From contig NZ_QQAV01000009.1 in assembly GCF_003350475.1 (NCBI RefSeq), positions 124,001 to 188,000 on the forward strand: a stretch of 64,000 nucleotides of DNA, written 5' to 3'. Numbering within the stretch: position 1 is the stretch's first letter; each line of letters starts with the position of its first letter. The notes below the pieces were generated by a model. The model did no database searches. It saw only the letters and a program-made list of their open reading frames with translations, and was not told where the DNA came from. This DNA comes from Pseudacidovorax intermedius. GTDB lineage: Bacteria > Pseudomonadota > Gammaproteobacteria > Burkholderiales > Burkholderiaceae_C. A program made the position numbers and the translations under genes. Positions 59,816 through 64,000 of this stretch are shown here, in pieces.

Positions 59816-60544
59816 ATGGCAGACACCTACGTTCTCGTGCATGGCGCCTGGCACACCGGCGCCGAGATGGAAGCGACCGCGCAATTCCTTCGTGAGCGCG
59901 GCCACGTCGTCCACTGTCCCACGTTGGCCGGCAATCGTCCGGGCGACGACCGATCCGTCATCGGCCTGGCCGATGCCGTCGACTCCCTGGCGGCCTTCAT
60001 CGAGCAGCAGGATCTGAAGGACGTCCGGCTCGTAGGACACAGCTACGGCGGCATGGTCATCAGCCACATGCCGCACCGGCTTCCGGGGCGCATCCGTCGC
60101 CTCGTCTACTGGAACGCCTTCGTGCCGCTGGATGGGCAATGCCTCAACGACATGGTGCCGCCACACTACCGAGAACTCTTCGACGGCGTGGCGGCGGCCA
60201 ATGGTCAGGCGGTGATGCTGCCTTTTCCGATCTGGCGCGAATCCTTCATCAACGACGCTGACGAGGCTCTGGCGCGCAGCACCTATGCGCTGCTCAATCC
60301 GCACCCCTACCGCACGTTCACCGAACCGGCCGTCCTGCCGCAGCCGCTGGCTGCACTGGAGGTGGGCAAGAGCTACCTCAATGCCCAGCAGGACACCGCG
60401 CTGCCGCACAGCCTGCCGTGGCATCCGCGTCTGTCCGAGCGGCTGGGGCTGTTCCGGCTGGTGGAGTGCGCGGGCAGCCATGAGCTGTGCTTTTCCAATC
60501 CGTCCCTGCTCGCCGCGAAGATCGAGGAGGCGGGCCGCGACTGA
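59816..60544 (+). CDS. Alpha/beta hydrolase
   Basis: A 242-residue alpha/beta hydrolase related to the HNL/esterase (PF12697-type) group. Oxyanion motif HGAWH at 9-13, nucleophile S76 in LVGHSYGGM, and a C-terminal His in CAGSHELCFSNP. Start ATG 59816 follows GGAG (59804-59807); upstream frame lacks similarity. No signal peptide. The substrate is unknown. Together with the AraC gene it forms an insertion between carB and greA. Confidence 0.85.
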   Translation: MADTYVLVHGAWHTGAEMEATAQFLRERGHVVHCPTLAGNRPGDDRSVIGLADAVDSLAAFIEQQDLKDVRLVGHSYGGMVISHMPHRLPGRIRRLVYWNAFVPLDGQCLNDMVPPHYRELFDGVAAANGQAVMLPFPIWRESFINDADEALARSTYALLNPHPYRTFTEPAVLPQPLAALEVGKSYLNAQQDTALPHSLPWHPRLSERLGLFRLVECAGSHELCFSNPSLLAAKIEEAGRD

Positions 60545-60578
60545 TGTCACCGGATCGCCTGCCTCGTCCGTGCGGGTT

Positions 60579-60606
60579 TTGACCCGGCCGCAACAGCCGG
60601 CATAAT
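60579..60606 (+). promoter_or_regulatory. Sigma-70 promoter of the greA leader
   Basis: TTGACC (60579-60584), a 16-nt spacer, CATAAT (60601-60606); start near 60613. A terminator hairpin begins within 2-3 nt of the predicted start, and greA lies about 145 nt downstream. Confidence 0.65.
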
Positions 60607-60614
60607 CGAATGAC

Positions 60615-60655
60615 CGACACCGCCCGGCTCCGGCCCGGCGGTGTCGTTCTTTTTT
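60615..60655 (+). terminator. Intrinsic terminator in the greA leader
   Basis: CGACACCGCC (60615-60624) pairs perfectly with GGCGGTGTCG (60637-60646), followed by TTCTTTTTT. It comes directly after the predicted start, so many transcripts should end as RNAs of about 40 nt. It can also end read-through from the hydrolase gene, 71 nt upstream. Confidence 0.88.
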
Positions 60656-60756
60656 GCCGCCGGCCCATGCCGCTGTGCGCGTCGCGCATCGGTGGGGCAG
60701 CCCCTCCTTGGGATGGGCCGCCCGGGCTTCTTTGACAGACCAGAACGACGACGGAC

Positions 60757-61233
60757 ATGGCCACCATTCCCATCACCAAGCGTGGCGCAGAAAAGCTGCG
60801 CGAAGAACTCCATCGCCTGAAGACGGTGGAGCGTCCCTCCGTGATCAACGCCATCGCCGAGGCGCGCGCCCAGGGCGACCTGAGCGAGAACGCCGACTAC
60901 GACGCTGCCAAGGACCGACAGGGCTTCATCGAAGGCCGCATCCAGGAGATCGAAGGCAAGCTGTCTGCTGCGCAGGTCATCGATCCTTCCGAAATCGACG
61001 GCGGTGGCAAGGTCGTCTTCGGCGCGACGGTCGAGCTCGAGGAAGAGTCCACCGGCGATACCGTCAAGTACCAGATCGTCGGCGAGGACGAGGCCGACCT
61101 GAAGCAGGGTCTGATCAACATTTCCAGCCCCATCGCCCGTGCCCTGATCGGCAAGGAGGAGGGAGACGTGGCCGAGGTGCAGGCGCCTGGTGGTGTCAAG
61201 CGCTACGAGATCGTCGGCGTCAGCTACGCCTGA
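60757..61233 (+). CDS. greA: Transcription elongation factor GreA
   Basis: A 158-residue factor that rescues backtracked RNA polymerase by stimulating transcript cleavage. The N-terminal coiled coil has the acidic tip D41 and E44 ([10 protein letters not shown]), which coordinate the catalytic metal; the C-terminal FKBP-like domain ends the protein. Full length. Its leader carries a promoter followed immediately by an intrinsic terminator. A DUF4149 gene follows after 4 nt. Confidence 0.97.
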   Translation: MATIPITKRGAEKLREELHRLKTVERPSVINAIAEARAQGDLSENADYDAAKDRQGFIEGRIQEIEGKLSAAQVIDPSEIDGGGKVVFGATVELEEESTGDTVKYQIVGEDEADLKQGLINISSPIARALIGKEEGDVAEVQAPGGVKRYEIVGVSYA

Positions 61234-61237
61234 GCAC

Positions 61238-61642
61238 ATGGCCTGGAAACCGCGGGTGGCCTTGATGGCCGCCGGGCTCTGGTGGGGCAGTCTCACGGCA
61301 ATCGGCTTCGTTGCTGTGCCGCTGCTGTTCATGCACCTGCCCACGCCCGCGCTCGCCGGGGCGACCGCGGCCAAGCTGTTCTCCGCCCAGACCTGGATCA
61401 CCGTGGGCTGCGTGCTCCTCATGCTGGTGGCGATGGGCCGCCGGGACGAGGGCGAGCCGGAGACGCCCCCGGGCGTGGTGATGCTGATGCTCGGCGGCTT
61501 GCTGCTGGCCCTGCTGGTGGAGTACGCCGTCGCGCCGCGGATCGTCGCGCGCGAGAACCTTCGCCTGTGGCACGGCGTGGGAACGGCCATGTACGCGGCG
61601 CAATGGCTGTGTGCGGGTGCAACCCTGTGGCGTAGAGCCTAG
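61238..61642 (+). CDS. DUF4149 membrane protein
   Basis: A 134-residue inner-membrane protein with four hydrophobic helices (about 8-30, 45-64, 79-98, 110-130), belonging by pattern (GLWWGSLTAIGFVAVPLLF) to DUF4149. Function unknown, but it follows greA in many betaproteobacteria. Start ATG 61238 lies 4 nt after the greA stop; the frame is open upstream over greA. Confidence 0.85.
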   Translation: MAWKPRVALMAAGLWWGSLTAIGFVAVPLLFMHLPTPALAGATAAKLFSAQTWITVGCVLLMLVAMGRRDEGEPETPPGVVMLMLGGLLLALLVEYAVAPRIVARENLRLWHGVGTAMYAAQWLCAGATLWRRA

Positions 61643-61703
61643 CGAAGGCGCGTTCCGCCACTTGGTGGCACCATGGCCGGTCATAACAACATCAAGAGTG
61701 ACC

Positions 61704-62591
61704 ATGGAGTCCCAGATCATCGAGATCACCGCCTCGTCCGTGGGGCAGTTGCAGGAAAACCCGGCGTGGACCGCCGCGCTCGAGTCCGGCAAGGTGCTGT
61801 ACTTTCCGCACCTGGGCTTTGGCCTCAGCGCTGAGGAGCAGGCGCTGCTGCGGCCCGAGATGCGTGATCCGAAGTCGCGCAACATCAGCCTCGATGCCGA
61901 CGGCCGACTCAAAGGCTTGGCGGGCGAGGGCGCCGTCCAGGCAGCCGTCACCGACTGGATGGGCCGATTCCGGGCGCAGTCGCAGGAGTTGATCGCGCGG
62001 CTGCTGCCTGGCTACCAGCACAAGCTGCGGCTGGCACCCACGAGCCTGCGCCCTTCGGAGGTGGAGAGCCGCGAGCAGTCCTGGCGCGCCGACGACCGCC
62101 GGCTGCACGTGGATGCCTTTCCCTCACGGCCCAACCGCGGCGAGCGCATCCTGCGTGTCTTCACCAACATCCATCCCTCGGGTGGCGAGCGCGTCTGGCG
62201 CGTGGGCGAGCCGTTCGAGACCGTCGCCCGCACCTTCCTGCCGCGCGCCAAGCCCTATGCGCTCTGGCAGGCCAAGGCGCTGGCGGCGCTGCATGTGACC
62301 AAGTCGCTGCGCAGCGAGTACGACCACCTGATGCTCCAGTTGCATGACGGCATGAAGCGCGACCTCGACTATCAGCGCAACTCGCCGCAACAGACCGTCC
62401 ACTTCCCGGCAGGCTCGACCTGGGTCTGCTTCTCGGACCAGACCTCGCATGCCGCGATGTCGGGCCAGTACATGATGGAGCAGACCCTGTTCCTGCGCGC
62501 AGGCGGCGAGTACGACCCCGCAGCGAGCCCGCTCGGCATCCTCACACGCCTGACGGGGCGGGCGCTTGTGGGGGCGGAGGCTGCGGCCTGA
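61704..62591 (+). CDS. kdoO: Kdo 3-hydroxylase (Fe(II)/2-oxoglutarate dioxygenase)
   Basis: A 295-residue Kdo-hydroxylase-family protein. Known KdoO enzymes (Burkholderia, Yersinia) hydroxylate the outer Kdo of LPS at C3 to give Ko, using Fe(II), O2 and 2-oxoglutarate. The iron ligands fit H135-x-D137 (RLHVDAFPSRP) and H249 (SDQTSHAAMSGQY), with an Arg in the following LFLRAGGEY for 2-oxoglutarate. Start ATG 61704; upstream frame lacks similarity. It stands near core genes, away from the lpx block, and is convergent with the glycosyltransferase gene. Confidence 0.87.
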   Translation: MESQIIEITASSVGQLQENPAWTAALESGKVLYFPHLGFGLSAEEQALLRPEMRDPKSRNISLDADGRLKGLAGEGAVQAAVTDWMGRFRAQSQELIARLLPGYQHKLRLAPTSLRPSEVESREQSWRADDRRLHVDAFPSRPNRGERILRVFTNIHPSGGERVWRVGEPFETVARTFLPRAKPYALWQAKALAALHVTKSLRSEYDHLMLQLHDGMKRDLDYQRNSPQQTVHFPAGSTWVCFSDQTSHAAMSGQYMMEQTLFLRAGGEYDPAASPLGILTRLTGRALVGAEAAA

Positions 62592-62618
62592 ACCAAGCTC
62601 AGGCCCGCGCAGGCGCGA

Positions 62619-63410
62619 CTATTCGCGCCAGTGCTGGTCAACCCAGCCGGCGGGTTCGATGTGCCGGAATCGCCGGTTGCGTCGGCCCGCGAGCGCATCG
62701 GGCGGGTTGCATTCCCCGTGGAAGATGACGATGCGGGCGCCGGGCGGCACCTCGGGTTGCTTCCAGAGGTTGAGGGGCCACGGCGGAATGCTGTGGTATT
62801 TGAAGCTGGGGCACCATTCGGCAGGCCAGTAGCTCAGCTTGCCCTGGCGGTGCAGGAAGGCCGACAGATAGGCCTGTTCATTGCGGTACTGCCGCGGCAC
62901 CTCGTCCATGTGGGTGCGGAAGTACGCCAGCACGTCGGCATGAGCACCCAGTTCGAAGCGATAGACCGAGGAATTGCCCGTCACCCGTTCGCCCAATCGC
63001 CAGAAGCGCGGGTAGTCGTGGATGATGAGGAATTCACCGGGTTGCTCGAAGAAGGCATCCAGGCCACCGACGATCACCACGTCTAGGTCGACGAACAGCG
63101 CCGTGCCGCGCAGGCCGTGCAGGTCCGCTTCGAAGGTGGTGAGCTTGCGCCAGGCGCGGTCTGGCTGACCCGGCTTGAGCTCCATCGCCAGTTGCGGGAT
63201 GGGCAGGCAGCGCACCTCGGGGCGGATGCCGCGCTCGTCGTCCGTGAGGCAGACGAAGCTGAAGTCGCCGGTCATTTGCCGGCGGGCCATTGCATAAAGA
63301 CGGTTGACGTAGTGGGGCCCGTACTTGGTGCCCCACTTCATGCACAGGATGTGTCGTTGCCGCTGCGCAGGCGCGCCGTGATCGGCGCCAGCGACTGAAA
63401 TCGCGCTCAC
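62619..63410 (-). CDS. Putative glycosyltransferase with DxD motif
   Basis: A 263-residue protein starting at GTG 63410, 3 nt after the yhbY stop (internal ATG 63341 is an alternative). The core resembles GT-A/GT8-type transferases: RHILCMKWGTKYGPHYVN, FSFVCLTDDERG, WRKLTTFEADL and a DxD-type motif D108-L-D110 (ALFVDLDVVIVGG), then YRNEQAYLSAFL. No membrane segment. Beside kdoO it may modify the LPS core, but donor and acceptor are unknown. Confidence 0.75.
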   Translation of the reverse strand: MSAISVAGADHGAPAQRQRHILCMKWGTKYGPHYVNRLYAMARRQMTGDFSFVCLTDDERGIRPEVRCLPIPQLAMELKPGQPDRAWRKLTTFEADLHGLRGTALFVDLDVVIVGGLDAFFEQPGEFLIIHDYPRFWRLGERVTGNSSVYRFELGAHADVLAYFRTHMDEVPRQYRNEQAYLSAFLHRQGKLSYWPAEWCPSFKYHSIPPWPLNLWKQPEVPPGARIVIFHGECNPPDALAGRRNRRFRHIEPAGWVDQHWRE

Positions 63411-63413
63411 GCG

Positions 63414-63887
63414 TCAGTCCTGCCGCTTCTTGATCGATTTCTGCTTGGGCTTGGCACGCTTGACAAGTCCGCCAGGCGTGAGGCGCTGGTTGCCCAGCAC
63501 GCGCAGCATCTTGACCTCCGGCCGCTGGCCGCCGCGCTTGCTGTACTTGAGAATTTTGACGTCACGCGGGCCGGGCATGCGGTCCTCGTCCTCTTCGCCG
63601 CGCGCCTTGGCCGGCTTGGGACGCCACAGCACGAGCAACTTGCCGATGTGCTGGATGGGCGCGGCGTCCAGGGCATCGGCCAGTTCGCCCAGCATGGCGT
63701 CGCGGGCGAGGCGGTCGTCGGAGAAGACGCGGATCTTGATGAGGCCGTGTGCCTTGAGGGCCGCGTCGGCTTCCTTCTTGACAGCGTCGGTAAGCCCGTC
63801 GCTGCCGATCATGACGATCGGGTCGAGGTGGTGGGCGTCCGCACGATGCGCCTTGCGCTGTGCGGGAGTCAGTTGAATGGCGGGCAT
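63414..63887 (-). CDS. yhbY: YhbY/CRS1-type RNA-binding protein
   Basis: A 157-residue protein: residues 1-95 are a CRM domain (LTPAQRKAHRADAHHLDPIVMIGSDGLT, with the G-x-x-G-like loop), which in E. coli YhbY associates with pre-50S ribosomes. About 55 extra basic residues (ending KPKQKSIKKRQD) extend the C-terminus relative to the 97-residue E. coli protein. Divergent from rlmE with 20 nt between starts, the usual yhbY/rlmE arrangement. Confidence 0.92.
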   Translation of the reverse strand: MPAIQLTPAQRKAHRADAHHLDPIVMIGSDGLTDAVKKEADAALKAHGLIKIRVFSDDRLARDAMLGELADALDAAPIQHIGKLLVLWRPKPAKARGEEDEDRMPGPRDVKILKYSKRGGQRPEVKMLRVLGNQRLTPGGLVKRAKPKQKSIKKRQD

Positions 63888-63907
63888 CCCCGTATTATCG
63901 AGCCCGC

Positions 63908-64000
63908 ATGAAAGTCCGCACCCAGAGCAAGAAGGTCAATAAGGCCTGGCTCAACGATCACGTCAACGATCCTTACGTCAAACTGGCCGCGAAGGAGGGT
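63908..64000 (+). CDS. rlmE: 23S rRNA (uridine-2'-O-)-methyltransferase RlmE, N-terminal part (cut by window edge)
   Basis: Only the first 31 codons are present: MKVRTQSKKVNKAWLNDHVN then DPYVKLAAKEG, the conserved N-terminus of betaproteobacterial RlmE/FtsJ, which 2'-O-methylates U2552 of 23S rRNA. TATTAT at 63893-63898 is a possible -10 in the 20-nt gap to yhbY; it overlaps GATAAT on the other strand. Truncated only by the window end. Confidence 0.9.
   Translation, partial: MKVRTQSKKVNKAWLNDHVNDPYVKLAAKEG

Overview
The window is a high-GC chromosomal segment from a betaproteobacterium, most likely Burkholderiales and close to Comamonadaceae. This rests on gene order (purA with a phosphoribosyltransferase; rpsB-tsf-pyrH-frr-uppS-cdsA-dxr-rseP-bamA-skp-lpxD-fabZ-lpxA-lpxB-rnhB; carAB-greA-DUF4149 with yhbY/rlmE), on three solitary Bug/TctC-type substrate-binding proteins, and on a Kdo hydroxylase. 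The assignment is by recognition only; no search was run. The window opens inside purA and closes inside rlmE. I saw no prophage, insertion sequence, CRISPR array or rRNA.

Layout. 1-6.4 kb: purA end, a phosphoribosyltransferase, a MetC-like lyase, a divergent TesA-like esterase and ABC ATPase pair, then the formaldehyde detoxification operon frmR-frmA-fghA behind a perfect FrmR-type operator. 6.4-10.3 kb: a small catabolic locus with a Bug protein, a LysR regulator and a divergent FAD monooxygenase. 10.4-12.5 kb: rlmB, a small conserved protein and a second LysR gene. 12.5-22.6 kb: a long acyl-CoA catabolic operon (bifunctional hydratase/dehydrogenase, two acyl-CoA dehydrogenases resembling the PimC/PimD pair, CaiB-type CoA transferase, acyl-CoA ligase, two Bug proteins). 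The LysR gene lies divergently upstream, and two overlapping perfect palindromes sit in the shared promoter region. The operon is interrupted by a REP-like inverted repeat and followed by an octanucleotide tandem repeat. 22.7-29.8 kb: patatin-like lipase, CHRD lipoprotein, OmpR/TctE-type two-component system, a FetAB-like ABC exporter, about 450 bp without a recognisable gene, then rimO.

29.8-36.3 kb: two identical tRNA-Leu(CAG) genes on the minus strand, each with its own promoter and terminator. The promoter of the second lies inside the first codons of the divergent rnr gene. Then come an SDR oxidoreductase, the bifunctional NAD(P)HX repair enzyme and a D-amino-acid dehydrogenase. 36.4-52.1 kb: the translation, isoprenoid, phospholipid, outer-membrane and lipid A block, ending with rnhB and an rRNA-methyltransferase-like gene. 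52.2-64 kb: a membrane diguanylate cyclase, carAB, an AraC regulator with an alpha/beta hydrolase, greA, DUF4149, kdoO, a putative glycosyltransferase, yhbY and the start of rlmE.

No clearly novel multi-gene system stands out. The most noteworthy signals are regulatory. The greA leader has a promoter followed at once by an intrinsic terminator, an arrangement like the E. coli GraL leader RNAs. The tRNA-Leu units are a segmental duplication that reaches into rnr. The overlapping palindromes at 12459-12485 are the other strong regulatory signal.
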